DNA from: Cyrtodaria siliqua
Taxonomy: Eukaryota > Mollusca > Bivalvia > Adapedonta > Hiatellidae
Assembly: GCA_037043455.1 (NCBI GenBank)
Contig: JAWPHD010003264.1
Location: forward strand, 62,001-126,000
DNA length: 64,000 bases
Reading direction: 5' to 3'
A program made the translations under genes and the position numbers. Under the pieces are notes generated by a model. The model was given only the letters and a program-made list of their open reading frames with translations, did not search any database and was not told the DNA's origin. This document shows positions 1-8,940 of this stretch, piece by piece. How positions within the stretch are numbered: the stretch's first letter is position 1; the number at the start of each line of letters is the position of its first letter.

Positions 1-559
1 TGGTAGTAACAGGAAATGTAATTCCTTTATAATTTAGATCCCCAATATGCTTTTTGTACTCTGTTATTCTTTGAAGATTTTTTTCAACAGGAAATTCATA
101 AGCCAAATGGCACCATCTGAAGCATTCGTTATCTTTTTTATTTTTATATTTATTAATCCTTTTTTAGCATTAGCAAGTTCTTTTGGTAAATCTAAATAAG
201 AGCTACCTCGTAAAGGATTATACGTTATTCGATTTATATAGTGTGCGTCTAGTGTCTCAATTACCCAACCACTTCCCATCTGAATTCAATTTCCAACTTT
301 ATTTATAATTTCCTCACGTGCTTTGTCCAGATGTGGTTGCAGGACCTGTTGCTATGTCTCCCATTGATGTTTTTTTAAAAGTATGTTTCACATCAACACT
401 TAGTTTAAAGCCGCCCGTTTTTCTTAGTTCCGTTTTAAGAAATTTTATAACGCTTGGTTGTGTTTTCTGCAGTTGAGTGAGCGGATCATTACTGACAACA
501 TTTACTTTAAAAACCTTGCTATACTGTTTTGGGAATGTTTCAGTTTCTCGGATACTCAT
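1..559 (-). pseudogene. Protein-primed family B DNA polymerase, N-terminal part, broken, runs off window
   Basis: Reading leftward from 559, the first 81 residues are open to a stop at 314. A second open stretch (64-279) carries a GSGW...HYIN...YNPLRGSSY...LP block, and a third frame at 1-150 carries DNECFRWCH. This order is typical of the N-terminal region of Polinton and related protein-primed polymerases; the exonuclease and polymerase motifs would lie left of position 1. The frame changes near 300-320 and near 140-150 (a T-rich run on the + strand), and there is a TGA just before 279. The start is chosen because a TCTTA...TATAAT box precedes the ATG at 559. The copy is almost certainly non-functional. 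Confidence 0.82.
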
Positions 560-586
560 TATTATAATATTACATAAGATTATTTC
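560..586 (-). promoter_or_regulatory. TCTTA/TATAAT start-proximal box of the polymerase gene
   Basis: On the minus strand AATCTTATGTAATATTATAA lies directly before the polymerase ATG. It resembles the TCTAAT...TATATAT boxes upstream of the virion genes. A promoter role is inferred. Confidence 0.5.
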
Positions 587-727
587 TGTAAGCCCCTATT
601 AATTAATTAATTAATTATTCCCTGGTCAGATTATATTACTTTTTAACCGGAATGGTACTAAAATCTTTGATTTCCATAATTTCATTATCATCTGCTATCT
701 TTGATATCTATATCAATCGTCCATGTA
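587..727. other. Short intergenic stretch with (TTAA)n
   Basis: Contains four ATTAA repeats at about 598-616 and no recognisable gene. Confidence 0.5.
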
Positions 728-949
728 TTAGATCGTTTTCTCAAAATTGTTTTTTCCCAAAAGTCCAGCCATCCAATCATTTTTAAAAGCCGCAATATAT
801 TTTTCCAAGCGTCTCATACAACTTTCACTATAATCATCAATATGCTCTTTTGTTTTATATGTGAGAGCCTTTCCAAGGGCAGCTACTCCAAATAGTATAG
901 TTTTTTCCTCATCAAAGTGTTTACTTTCTTCTCCTGCATAACTTCCCAT
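728..949 (-). CDS. Small provirus protein, unknown function
   Basis: A 73-residue open frame starting MGSYAGEESK, acidic at the start, with a helical-looking middle (residues about 20-65). No family is recognised. A TCTATAGTAT box ends directly before its ATG, as in the other provirus genes, and this supports it as a real gene. It lies between the polymerase and another small leftward gene. It is one of the few uninterrupted frames in the provirus. Confidence 0.5.
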   Translation of the reverse strand: MGSYAGEESKHFDEEKTILFGVAALGKALTYKTKEHIDDYSESCMRRLEKYIAAFKNDWMAGLLGKNNFEKTI

Positions 950-962
950 ATACTATAGATTG
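950..962 (-). promoter_or_regulatory. TCTATAGTAT box before the 73-residue gene
   Basis: Minus-strand AATCTATAGTAT is followed immediately by the ATG at 949. It is the shortest instance of the provirus start-proximal motif. Confidence 0.45.
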
Positions 963-974
963 CAGTATTTTTAA

Positions 975-1302
975 TTATCCGTACATAATAATTTTAATTC
1001 CTTTGTTAAGTAAAACATCATAGTGGGCAATAAAAGAAACTTCGTATAAAGTTGGATGGTAACTGGCTGCCTCTGAAATTTGTTTCTCGCACAAAGAACG
1101 TAATTTTTTTATATCTCCTTTTTTTTTTCCATGACAGTTTTAGTTGTTTTGCCATTGTTATGATTCTTTCTGTTAAATCTTGAAAGTGTGAACAAATTAG
1201 AAGCCCTGCGTCTAATTCACTCGCATCTTCAAAATCAATAGTTTTTGCATGTTCCGTTTGATCTTCCTTAAAGTTGTTGATTTCAATTTCTACTTGTTCC
1301 AT
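975..1302 (-). pseudogene. Small provirus protein, frame-shifted, unknown function
   Basis: It starts MEQVEIEINN at 1302 and is acidic, with an ICSHFQDLTERI helix. The frame changes at the run of T (+ strand) near 1105-1130. Beyond it another frame contains KLRSLCEKQISEAASYHP and ends at a TAA at 975-977. Both halves look like coherent protein, so I read this as one gene of about 108 codons with a single indel at a homopolymer. No family is recognised. The usual box precedes its ATG. Confidence 0.55.
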
Positions 1303-1327
1303 TTATACAATTACATAAGATACTATT
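1303..1327 (-). promoter_or_regulatory. TCTTATGTAAT box before MEQVEIEINN gene
   Basis: Minus-strand ATCTTATGTAATTGTATAA abuts the ATG at 1302. It is nearly the same as the box before the polymerase start. Confidence 0.5.
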
Positions 1328-1350
1328 TCTTTAAGCCTATATTTTAAAAA

Positions 1351-1367
1351 TATAATTCTATAATATA
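1351..1367 (+). promoter_or_regulatory. TTCTATAATATA box before zinc-finger gene
   Basis: ATTCTATAATATA directly precedes the ATG at 1368. It is the + strand version of the provirus motif. Confidence 0.45.
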
Positions 1368-1927
1368 ATGAATTGCAAATATTGTGAAAGAGTTTTAGAT
1401 ATTATTGATCCTCCAGAGGTGTGCTCACATTTTACATGACTAATAAAAAGAAGCTTTGTAAATATTGTACCAGAGCCAAGCTGTGTTACAAGTGTACTTA
1501 CGCATGAACAAATTGTAACGATACTCGTGAAGTTTTCGATAACGAACGTATTTGCCTTAATTGCGGCACTCACAACGGCTACAATCTTATTGTAAGTTAC
1601 AATTACAGCCGAAAGAAAACTATTTACCACAGAAAGTACCATTTAGATAAATACTTGATAGCATTTGATTTGTCTTCTAAAAATAGACAAAGATTTGAAG
1701 ATTTGTTTTATAAAATTGTAAAGATTTTGGATAAGCGGGAAGGTCGGAAAAGATCAATCAAATTTGAATACAATTTTCAGAAAATATTTAAAATAATAAA
1801 AATAGAAAAAGAAACAAAACTGATTAAAACAAAATCAACCAGAGAAAAGTACGATAGGATATGGAAACAAGTTGAATTACGACTGGATGCTATGACCATT
1901 TACTTAAATTTTCCAGAGGTTCTGTGA
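1368..1927 (+). pseudogene. Cys-rich zinc-finger protein of Polintons, possibly VLTF3-like, broken
   Basis: The first frame (from 1368) begins MNCKYCE and stops after about 23 codons. A second frame from about 1435 carries LCKYC, LCYKC, a TGA, then CLNCGTHNGY and KTIYHRKYHLDKY, and runs to the TGA at 1925-1927. Paired CxxC motifs followed by a basic, aromatic YHRKYH block are a pattern I know from Polinton proteins in cnidarians and molluscs. It resembles the layout of the poxvirus VLTF-3 late transcription factor family, but that link is weak. There is one frame change and one internal stop. The last 38 bp overlap the convergent gene that ends at 1890. Confidence 0.6.
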
Positions 1928-2297
1928 AGTTATCATTCTTTTGAATTTCTAATATTTTATTAAAGACAATATTAATTATCTCCTCATCACTTTCTAGTCC
2001 TGTGGTTGTTTGGACAAATGATAGAAGTTGTTTAAAACTTCTATGATGTGTTTTTAACAAAGTCTTTCTTTCTGCTATTCTTGTTTTACTTGCAAAAACA
2101 GCAACTACTGGAGGAACTGCACCAACTGCAGCCACGAAAACAGGAATTGCCGGAACCAATGCCAATACAGCAGTACAACATATTATTCCACTAACAATTT
2201 GTAATGTTGTGTTTATAATACCGCACAATTTATAACTGCGCCTGTACGCAGCCACAAGTCGCGTCAAGTGATCAATTAATTCTTCTTTGGTTTTCAT
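1890..2297 (-). CDS. Two-segment membrane protein of the provirus
   Basis: A 135-residue intact frame. Residues about 27-69 are a long hydrophobic stretch (IINTTLQIVSGIICC then VPAIPVFVAAVGAVPPVVAV), probably two membrane passes with a Pro-containing turn. A basic and helical C-terminal half follows. Small proteins of this layout (YRRxYKLC before the hydrophobic part) occur in Polintons of other invertebrates; their function is not known to me. A TCTAACTGTAATTATA box precedes the ATG. It converges on the zinc-finger gene with a 38-bp overlap. Confidence 0.65.
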   Translation of the reverse strand: MKTKEELIDHLTRLVAAYRRSYKLCGIINTTLQIVSGIICCTAVLALVPAIPVFVAAVGAVPPVVAVFASKTRIAERKTLLKTHHRSFKQLLSFVQTTTGLESDEEIINIVFNKILEIQKNDNFTEPLENLSKWS

Positions 2298-2316
2298 GTA
2301 TAATTACAGTTAGACA
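2298..2316 (-). promoter_or_regulatory. TCTAACTGTAATTATA box before membrane-protein gene
   Basis: Minus-strand GTCTAACTGTAATTATAC abuts the ATG at 2297 and matches the virion-gene form of the motif (TCTAA). Confidence 0.5.
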
Positions 2317-2321
2317 ATAAT

Positions 2322-3381
2322 TTAATCAAAATATTTAGAAAATAGTTGCTCATGTTCTTTGAGTGATATTTCACCTATTTGTAATAATTCATCGATTATG
2401 CTGATACCTTTATTTATCAGCCGTGGACTATTATTTCCTGATTCGATACTCCCACATACTAACTCTAGATCATCCATCAAATCATCAGGACTATTGTAAT
2501 ATTCAACACAACCTCCTAAAATCTTCTTGAACTTTGAAGAACCTTTGTGAATTGGTAAACCAGATACTTTTGTTAGTTCCTTAAAAGCATTCTGAGACAG
2601 CTTTGAATAAGTTTTTTTTTATTATTGTAACGCTTTGTTATCAAGTCTATAAAATCATCATCTACTTTTAGGTCTAGCACAACTGCTTCTAGTTTGGCAA
2701 TAAGTTTGTGATGACCAACAAGCTTGGGCAAATCAATTTGTAACACTCCATAGTGGCCATCTTTGTCGACTTTGTAGGAATTTCTTTTTTGTTGCATCCC
2801 TTTGCCAGTCTTTTGTGCAGTTTCGTTAGCTGCTTGAATTCGCTCAGGTAACCTCTTTATGTAAAAATCCAGAACATCCGCTTCATGTTTTAATTCATTA
2901 TATTCTCTTACAACTGGAAGCTTTTTTTTGCCTGCGGTGCGCGGAGCTCTGTAGTAATATTGCCATTTCACGTTTATGTGCGCTGGTTTTCGCATCATTA
3001 TACCTCTCTTGGAGTCTTTTTTTTCGCTAAGGTTGTTTATTTGTGTCTCTAGACCTCTTATCTTGTAGGGCATTCCTCTGCGTATCCTATCAGCCGTTTT
3101 AATATATTCAGCAACATTAGCTTTTCCTTCCATAATACCTGGTATTTCAGTTGGTGTTGGCAAATCATACTTATTAAATATGGCTTTATTCATACCAGCA
3201 TCCAAGTCAGTATCATACACCGGTTCGGGTTCCATAAGCCTTGCGGCTAGTTCTTCTTCTTCCTCAGGCCCTGCAGCTAGTTCTTCTTCTTCCATTTCTT
3301 CTTCTATTATTTTTTTCCCATGGGACTAAATGATGCACGTTTTTCAAATACTTCTTCCTTGGGTTCGGCAGGTTTTGACAT
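2322..3381 (-). pseudogene. Conserved Polinton protein of unknown function, two frame changes
   Basis: The most likely start is the ATG at 3379-3381 (MSKPAEPKEEVFEKR). The frame changes at an A run (minus strand) near 3305-3312, then 240 residues are open (2573-3295). That part has an acidic repeat (EEEELAAG), PTPTEIPGIMEGKANVAEYI, KRGIMMRKPAHINVKWQYYY and YKVDKDGHYG. The frame changes again at a 9-base A run near 2612-2620, and the C-terminal part (GLPIHKGSSKFKKILGG...) ends at 2322-2324. I recognise the middle block from Polintons but know no function. It is divergently arranged with the ATPase, sharing a 69-bp spacer. Confidence 0.65.
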
Positions 3382-3409
3382 AAGCACTCTGTCTGAGCTT
3401 AATTTTGGT

Positions 3410-3450
3410 CATGACTCTAATATTTGAAATGAAAACAGAAAATATTTGAT
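3410..3450 (+). promoter_or_regulatory. ATPase promoter box with tandem duplication of the start region
   Basis: CTCTAATATTTGAAATG is followed by a second copy of the ATATTTGA(A/T)ATGAAAACAG segment, so two ATGs in the same sequence context lie 21 bp apart. The first (3430) meets TGA after six codons; the second (3451) opens the ATPase frame. A roughly 21-bp tandem duplication has moved the gene start away from the TCTAA box. Confidence 0.6.
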
Positions 3451-4074
3451 ATGAAAACAGAAAACGGTAATTTTAAACAGATAAGGAAATTTATGCCAGA
3501 CTGTTGTTTTAGAATGTTAATTTGCGGTAATTCAGGTTCTGGCAAGACAAACATATTAGTTCACATATTGCTGAAACCTTTGGTTTACTCCGACAAAATT
3601 TACTTGTTTGCTAAAAACTTGGAGCAGTCTAAGTATCAGGTTTTGTCACAAAAACTTGAAAAGATAGCAAAAAAGAATAAAATCCCAGTCGAAGACATAT
3701 TAGAATGTTCAAATGATGAAGTTATCCCTGTGAATGATTTGGATTCAGATAATCAGAAGATAGTCATTTTCGACGATTATGTTTGTGATCGCAGTCAAAA
3801 TGATATTATTAATTATTTCCTCCAGGGAAGACACAACAATTGTTGCGTAAATTATTTATCTCAATCTTATTACAAAACTCCCAAAGACATTCGTTTGAAC
3901 TGTTCTCATTACATCTTCTTTGCGACTCCGGTTAATCGTGAGCTGGGTATGTTTTCAAACGAACAAGATGTCAGCAAAGATCAGTATAAAAAAGCGACTG
4001 ACACGCAGTACGACTTTCTGTATCTTGATCGTCCGAGGAAGTTAGTCAAAAGAAACTTCACTGGTGAAATTTAA
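3451..4074 (+). CDS. A32/FtsK-HerA-type genome-packaging ATPase
   Basis: This 207-residue frame is intact. Walker A GNSGSGKT is at residues 26-33 and Walker B KIVIFDD at about 103-109, followed by DRSQNDIINYFLQGRHNNC, the usual downstream helix with an Arg. In Polintons, adintoviruses and NCLDVs this ATPase drives DNA into preformed capsids. The length is close to other Polinton ATPases (about 200-250). The next gene's TCTAAT box overlaps its TAA stop. It has no breaks although most neighbours do. Confidence 0.93.
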   Translation: MKTENGNFKQIRKFMPDCCFRMLICGNSGSGKTNILVHILLKPLVYSDKIYLFAKNLEQSKYQVLSQKLEKIAKKNKIPVEDILECSNDEVIPVNDLDSDNQKIVIFDDYVCDRSQNDIINYFLQGRHNNCCVNYLSQSYYKTPKDIRLNCSHYIFFATPVNRELGMFSNEQDVSKDQYKKATDTQYDFLYLDRPRKLVKRNFTGEI

Positions 4075-4093
4075 TCTAATCATATTATATATA
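4073..4093 (+). promoter_or_regulatory. TCTAAT...TATATATA box before fibre-like gene
   Basis: AATCTAATCATATTATATA overlaps the ATPase stop and ends at the ATG at 4094. The same 19 bases recur before the PLA2 gene at 9378-9396, which points to a shared late-type signal. Confidence 0.65.
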
Positions 4094-5322
4094 ATGGGGC
4101 TTTTTAATGATCTTGGCGAGGAAGTTACTACTGGCAGTGTTAATATTACAAACTTTGGTATTGTGCTGTCTGAGTATGTAAAACAAAAACATTTGGTTAA
4201 TTATCTTCACAAGGGTAAAAACCAGGAAAATGTTTTGAAAAGTGATCTTGATATGAATAAAAATAAAATTATCAATGTAGGCAATCCAGGCAAACCAGAT
4301 GATGCGATAACAAGGCAATATGCTCAAAGAAAAATAACAAAAATCATACGTGATTATAATATTGATAAAATTTCAGAAATGATAAAAAAATTGACAACAG
4401 GTGTTGAAGATAAACTAAGTCTGATACAAACAAAGTTACAAGCAAACCGTGGGAAAATGATTGAAATTCAAAACGGATTGAAAGATGAAATAAAACTTTT
4501 GAGTGATGCTTTGAAAGAGTTAGAAAAGAGAGATGTATTGGAAGAGAGTGAAAACTACAAGAAATTAAGTGAACAAATAAGAATCGGTGTTCAAAATATT
4601 AATACACGGATCGAAGGAATCAACAAACAGATGGTTGACAACAATGAACTAGAAACTGCTAATGCCGATGCTTCAAAACAAATGAGAACTGCTTTTACTA
4701 CTGAAATAACTCAAATTAAAATATTAAATGAGCAGATAAACACCAACGTTGCTGATATCAACAAAGAATTTGAAGATATCAAAAAGAAAAAGGGTGACGG
4801 TAAGTCGCTGGAGACAGCTCTGAGCAAACTGGTTGACACTGATAAACTTGAGACTGCACTGAGCGAACTGGTTAATACTGTTAAACTTGAGACTGTTACT
4901 TTAATGGTGATAATAGTTTTGTGTTACACCCGACACAAAAACCACTTGAAAGATCCAGGCGTTCTCAAGATTTCCTCCGGGCGTTTACTTTTACGGCCAA
5001 TCCACTTATAAAAGGTGAAGAATATTATGAAAAAGATCATCTGGGTCTTTTAAAAATTCTTAAAGAAGGTCGTTATGTGTTTGAGATAGATTTTACTTAC
5101 ACAGGAGCAAATGTAGGACAATTCATAATTGTTACAACAGGTGGGGATAGAAAGCATCTTGACACGGTGGAGATGAAGGGCAGGTCTGTGTTAAAAGAAA
5201 CATTTGAATTATATCCCAAGCCACCATTTATTATGTTTTTCTCTATACTTATGGCAGAAGGCTTTACAAAAGTTTACAATATTGAAAAATCAAGTTATAA
5301 ACTATTTTATTTAGGTGATTAA
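4094..5322 (+). pseudogene. Fibre-like virion protein: coiled-coil shaft plus beta-rich head, one frame change
   Basis: The start is the ATG after the TCTAAT box (MGLFNDLGEE), not the upstream ATG at 4064 that lies in the ATPase stop region. Near residues 55-80 is LDMNKNKIINVGNPGKPDDA, a motif shape well known from phage tail fibres (LDMNxxKIxNxxxPxxxxDA). It is followed by about 200 residues of heptad-like Leu/Ile/Lys/Glu sequence and a KLVDTDKLETALSELV repeat. The frame changes between about 4890 and 4920. The remaining frame (to 5320-5322) is beta-rich (RYVFEIDFTYTG, QFIIVTTGG, FELYPKPPFIMFF), consistent with a knob domain. Receptor attachment is inferred. Confidence 0.65.
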
Positions 5323-5325
5323 TTT

Positions 5326-5343
5326 TATCTACTACTATGTATA
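5326..5343 (+). promoter_or_regulatory. TCTACTACTATGTATA box before penton gene
   Basis: TTATCTACTACTATGTATA lies just downstream of the fibre-gene stop and abuts the ATG at 5344. A near-start ATG inside the box opens a different frame. Confidence 0.5.
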
Positions 5344-6104
5344 ATGGAACAAAAAATTGTATTATCATCAGAAAAAGCGTCAATAATTAATAGCTCAAAT
5401 ACACCGAGTAATTTTACAACTGTATATGACAGACCATTAATATTAGGCAGAAACAAACAGTATGGTATTGGACTCGATAAGATTAATTCCATGACTTACT
5501 CATGGTATAATATTAGTGAGGATTTTAATAACAAAGTGATAAGGTATCACAATGGAACAGATTGGGAAAGTATTATTTTTACAAATGGAAATTACAGTTA
5601 TGCTGATATCGATAATACATAAAAGAAACATTGACTGTAAACAATGATTTAACTGATGACTCGCCTGTCCCGATAAGAATTGAGTTTGATTTATCAAGTT
5701 TCAAATGTTTAGTTACAATTCATAATAAATTCGTACTTGATTTGAGAGAATCAAACTTTCACACCTTGATTGGGTTTGACAAAGATGCAGTTATTAGAGA
5801 AACTAAATTTGGATCTGTGACACCAAACATAACAAATTCTATCGATACATTGTACATCCACTGTGATTTGATAAGTAATTCTATTGTTGATGGATCATAC
5901 GGGGATGTCATTTATGAAATAAGCACAGCTGATCTTACGAGATCAAATCCTTTCAAAGATGAACCGATAAGAGTCGGGTTCTGTGAGGTAAACAAAACGA
6001 TCATTAACAGTATTAATATTTACATAACCGATTTCTCTGGTAAGATTGTTAATCTTAATGGTGTCCACACATCGTTTCGATTTGTTTTGAAGGAATTAAT
6101 GTAA
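5344..6104 (+). pseudogene. Penton base / minor capsid protein (single jelly roll), one frame change
   Basis: The first part (92 codons) has SSEKASIINSSNTPSNFTT and INSMTYSWYNISEDF...NYSYADI; MTYSWYN with a following YSYxDI is the signature I associate with Polinton minor capsid (penton) proteins. The frame changes near 5612-5625. The second part carries FDLSSFKCLVTI, LDLRESNFHTLIGFD, PNITNSIDTLYIHCD, DLTRSNPF and YITDFSGKIVNLNGV, in the expected order, ending at 6104. The combined length of about 250 codons matches the family. The next gene begins one base after the stop. Confidence 0.85.
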
Positions 6105-6105
6105 C

Positions 6106-6542
6106 ATGAGTTATATGGCACGTTTAAAAAAAGTTTATGACACTAGTACGGGAACATATACTCAAGTTGACCGGTTAACTGGAGCTGGCATATTTGACAT
6201 TTCTTCAAAAGTTGGATCAAAAATATTTAGTGAGTCCGTGAAAACAGCAGGCAAAAAAGCATTAGAAACTGCTGGAAAAAAAATCATAGAAAGTGGTTCT
6301 AAAAAACTTGGAGATGAAGTAGGAAAATGGCTGCTGATAAATTAGTTCAAGTTATTAAACCTAAACCAAAAGGTGAGATGATTTTAAAAGAACTTACAAA
6401 GGCTGATAACAAAAAAGAAGTTGTAGCTGAAACTGAAGAAGATGTAGCTGAAACTGAAGAAGATGTAAATGCAAAAATTAACAGATTACTATCCGAAAGG
6501 GGAATTCATGCAAGAATTAATCGATTAATTAATAAAAAATAA
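6106..6542 (+). pseudogene. Small basic Lys/Ala-rich virion-type protein, one frame change
   Basis: The first frame (6106-6345) reads MSYMARLKKVYDTSTGTYTQ, then a helix with repeated AGKK/SGSKK blocks. The second frame (6327-6542) continues MAADKLVQVIKPKPKG, has a duplicated VAETEEDVAETEEDV and ends INRLLSERGIHARINRLINK. The frames overlap at an A run near 6325-6332. The position between penton and major capsid genes suggests a structural or DNA-condensing role like adenovirus core or cement proteins, but no homology is claimed. It has no TCTA box and starts one base after the penton stop. Confidence 0.5.
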
Positions 6543-6563
6543 TCTAATTACTAGTATATATAG
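6541..6563 (+). promoter_or_regulatory. TCTAATTACTAGTATATA box before major capsid gene
   Basis: AATCTAATTACTAGTATATA precedes the ATG at 6564. This fixes the true capsid start upstream of the longest open frame, which begins only at 6657. Confidence 0.65.
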
Positions 6564-7828
6564 ATGTTTCGAAGTGATAAATATAATACTAGATATGAAC
6601 ATGTACCTATTTAGTTAGATACTCCTATAGCACAACCAGGAAATGCTACCAGGCAAATGAAAAGAGGTTATCAGTTTACACTAAATGATAGAAGTTCTTA
6701 CTTTGATTGGTATAATGAATATTTTGAAATCAGTTTTCGAGAAAACAAACTTGCCGATGGAGCCGCTTTCGCAGCCGCCGATGAAATTGCTCTAATTAAT
6801 GATGCGGCTTCACTGATTAATCAAATGCAAGTAAGGCAAAATGGAAAAATAGTTTACGATGGAAATAATCTTCACAGATTTGTTAATGTCAAAAGCTTGC
6901 TTGAAACTTCTGACGATTATGTAAAGACAACCGGAACAAATGAATATTTTTATTTAGATACCACGGCTGTGGCAGAATCTCGAAATGATCAAGCTGGTTA
7001 TAATTCAGGATTTGCGATTCGTCATGCTTTAATCATAACTAATCAAAAAGTTGACTCTATGATCCCATTAAATAAAATTCCTTCTTTGGAGGTTTGGAAA
7101 CAAACATGCTTCCTCCTAGTCAGATTCAAATCAGCTTGCAACTAACAGAGAATAATGTGCTAATTTTCAAAGCTGGTGGTGATGATGGTCGAGTAGTTAT
7201 TAATAAATTAGTTTTGTGGATACCCAGAATGATATTTAACCCAGATGGTTTAACTTATGTTATGTCAAATCATAGGGCATCAACAGAATGGTCCTACCTC
7301 CGTGAGATGATACAAGAAAGCGGAAGTTCTCAACTAACTGAATCCGTATTTAGAATAACGGCTGGTGTCAAAAGCCCAAAACATGTTTTTGTTTATCTAC
7401 AAAGGTCAGACAAGAGTTCACATCAAGAGCAAAATCCTAACCTTTTGGATACTTTTAATGCTGCTGATGCTCATTGCTATTTACAATCAGCTAGATTGGA
7501 AGTTGGAAATGGAGTTTATTATCCAGAAACAGAATATAGTTATGATAATATCGTAAGAATATTCGGAGATGTTATTAATTATTCTCACAAGCAAAATGAT
7601 AAAAACACTGGAACTTTACTCAATGTGGGTAATTTTAAAAATCTCTTTGGAATGATATATTTCGATTTGAGTTACAAGGGAAATGAAGCCAGTATTGATC
7701 CAAAACAACTAAGTTTGAGATATAAACTAAACAACGTTCCTACCGCTAGATATAAAGTTTATTCTTTAGTCTTGTACAAGGAAGAAGTTGCTATTGAAAC
7801 CGTTGGAAATGAACTAGTTATTGTTTAA
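6564..7828 (+). pseudogene. Major capsid protein (hexon-like double jelly roll), one stop and one frame change
   Basis: The start at 6564 (MFRSDKYNTRYEHVP) follows the promoter box; a TAG at 6612-6614 interrupts codon 17 in frame. The open stretch 6657-7145 carries DRSSYFDWYNEYFEISFREN, KLADG, INDAASLINQMQVRQNGK and TGTNEYFYLDT. The frame changes near 7085-7100. The stretch to 7828 carries GRVVINKLVLWIPRM, YLREMIQESGSSQL, FRITAGVKSPKHVFVYLQ, ARLEVGNGVYYPE and MIYFDLSYKG. This series is characteristic of the Polinton/adintovirus major capsid protein, which trimerises to form the hexons. At about 420 codons the length is normal. Confidence 0.92.
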
Positions 7829-7845
7829 TCTAACTTATAATATAT
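7827..7845 (+). promoter_or_regulatory. TCTAACTTATAATATAT box before Gly-rich protein gene
   Basis: AATCTAACTTATAATATAT overlaps the capsid gene stop and abuts the ATG at 7846. Confidence 0.65.
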
Positions 7846-8550
7846 ATGACTTACGTAAATTATTCAGTAAATTTATCAGATGGCCAGAAACGAAGTCTGG
7901 CAAAAGCATATGAAAACAAAAGTGAATTAACGCTCAGGCTAAAAAATAACCAACTAACCGGAAACTTTCCTTTGCTACTTACAGCTACCCAGATTAACAA
8001 TATTAACAAGGCTAAATCTTGTGGGCAGGGATTAGACATAAATATATCAAAATCGCAATTGATATCTCAGTCCAAGAATGGAGGCTTTTTAGGTGCATTA
8101 GCTGGTTTGTTGACTAAAACAATATTACCAACAGTTGCAAAATGTGTTCCAAAGTTATTAGCACCACTAGCAACAGGAGCATTTAGTGGCTTAGCAAGTA
8201 CTGGAATTGGCAAATTATTTGGTAATCGGATGGTTAATATTCCTAGTGACAAAAAACAAGCACTTCTTGGATCAAATAAATTAACACTTGCACAAAGAAA
8301 CAAGATGATAAAGTCTAAAGGTTGTTGTCCTATTAAACTGACAAAGCAGCAACAACAAGATGGAGGATTTCTTGGAATGCTTGCATCACTAGGAATTCCA
8401 TTGATTGGATCTCTTATTAGTGGTTTAACTGGAAAAGGTTTGCAAGTAGGCAGAAAAGGGAAAGGATTAAGAGTTGATCGTGGAAAAGGTTTGCAATTAG
8501 ACTCACAAATTAGACCGTACAGAAGTATCCCATTCATAAAAAAAAGTTAA
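7846..8550 (+). CDS. Gly-rich hydrophobic virion-type protein, intact
   Basis: This 234-residue frame has an N-terminal domain (MTYVNYSVNLSDGQKRSLAK...ELTLRLKNNQL), then two related blocks: KNGGFLGALAGLLTKTILP (about 80-98) and QDGGFLGMLASLGIPLIGSL (about 175-194). A short KGL(Q/R)VxRGKGL repeat and a basic end (IPFIKKS) follow. Gly-Gly before hydrophobic helices is reminiscent of capsid-protease cleavage sites and of adenovirus membrane-lytic protein VI, but I only infer a virion role. It follows the major capsid gene with its own TCTAA box and is not broken. Confidence 0.7.
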   Translation: MTYVNYSVNLSDGQKRSLAKAYENKSELTLRLKNNQLTGNFPLLLTATQINNINKAKSCGQGLDINISKSQLISQSKNGGFLGALAGLLTKTILPTVAKCVPKLLAPLATGAFSGLASTGIGKLFGNRMVNIPSDKKQALLGSNKLTLAQRNKMIKSKGCCPIKLTKQQQQDGGFLGMLASLGIPLIGSLISGLTGKGLQVGRKGKGLRVDRGKGLQLDSQIRPYRSIPFIKKS

Positions 8551-8560
8551 TTTTCAAAAA

Positions 8561-8592
8561 CGAGCCTATCTCTAACTTAGATATAATAAAGT
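8561..8592 (+). promoter_or_regulatory. Orphan TCTAACTTAGATATAATA box, probably of the protease gene
   Basis: TCTCTAACTTAGATATAATA has the provirus promoter form but no ATG follows; a palindrome begins about 25 bp downstream and the first protease-like codons appear only after 8940. The box may be cut off from its gene. Confidence 0.45.
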
Positions 8593-8613
8593 GGGTTAAG
8601 CGGTTAGGTATAT

Positions 8614-8751
8614 ATAGAATATTATGTCAGTGCCTTTTTCTATCAAGTTTATTAGGCGAGGCTTAGAAAACGAAGAATGGCGAGGCTATGGCTTCGTTTT
8701 CGTGCCGAGCCTAATAACTTGATAGTAAAAGGCACTGACATAATATTCTAT
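8614..8751. repeat. 138-bp imperfect palindrome inserted in the provirus
   Basis: The left arm begins TAGAATATTATGTCAGTGCC and the right arm is its near-exact reverse complement, ending GGCACTGACATAATATTCTA. The inner part (CGAGGCTTAGAAAACGAAG against CTTCGTTTTCGTGCCGAGCC) also pairs. It lies between the Gly-rich and protease genes and, with 8752-8940, occupies the place where the protease start should be. It resembles the other long palindromes further right and is probably a foldback/MITE insertion. Confidence 0.75.
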
Positions 8752-8940
8752 TTATCATGTAGATTATCCACATTTTCTGTACGAATTACTATTATTACCT
8801 ATTTCTCAGAATGTTACGCTTATCGAGGACGCCGGCATGTTGTTGTTTTTGTTTGTTTTATGGCGTCAGGCAATGTTACGTGCATGACGTCAGATAACGT
8901 TACTTACGTACAATAAACGCCGAGGGATTCCGCATTGATT
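8752..8940. other. Non-coding stretch between palindrome and protease remnant
   Basis: No recognisable gene. It contains paired TGACGTCA-like sites (TGCATGACGTCAG at 8881) and ends with a short TGCTTTATT/AATAAAGCA inverted repeat at 8941-8972. Confidence 0.4.

Noticed and set aside
1358..1642. 94-residue minus-strand hydrophobic frame
   Set aside because: Antisense to the Cys-rich zinc-finger gene, whose CxxC pairs and YHRKYH block on the + strand are more convincing.
8067..8537. 156-residue minus-strand frame
   Set aside because: Antisense shadow of the intact Gly-rich virion-type protein.
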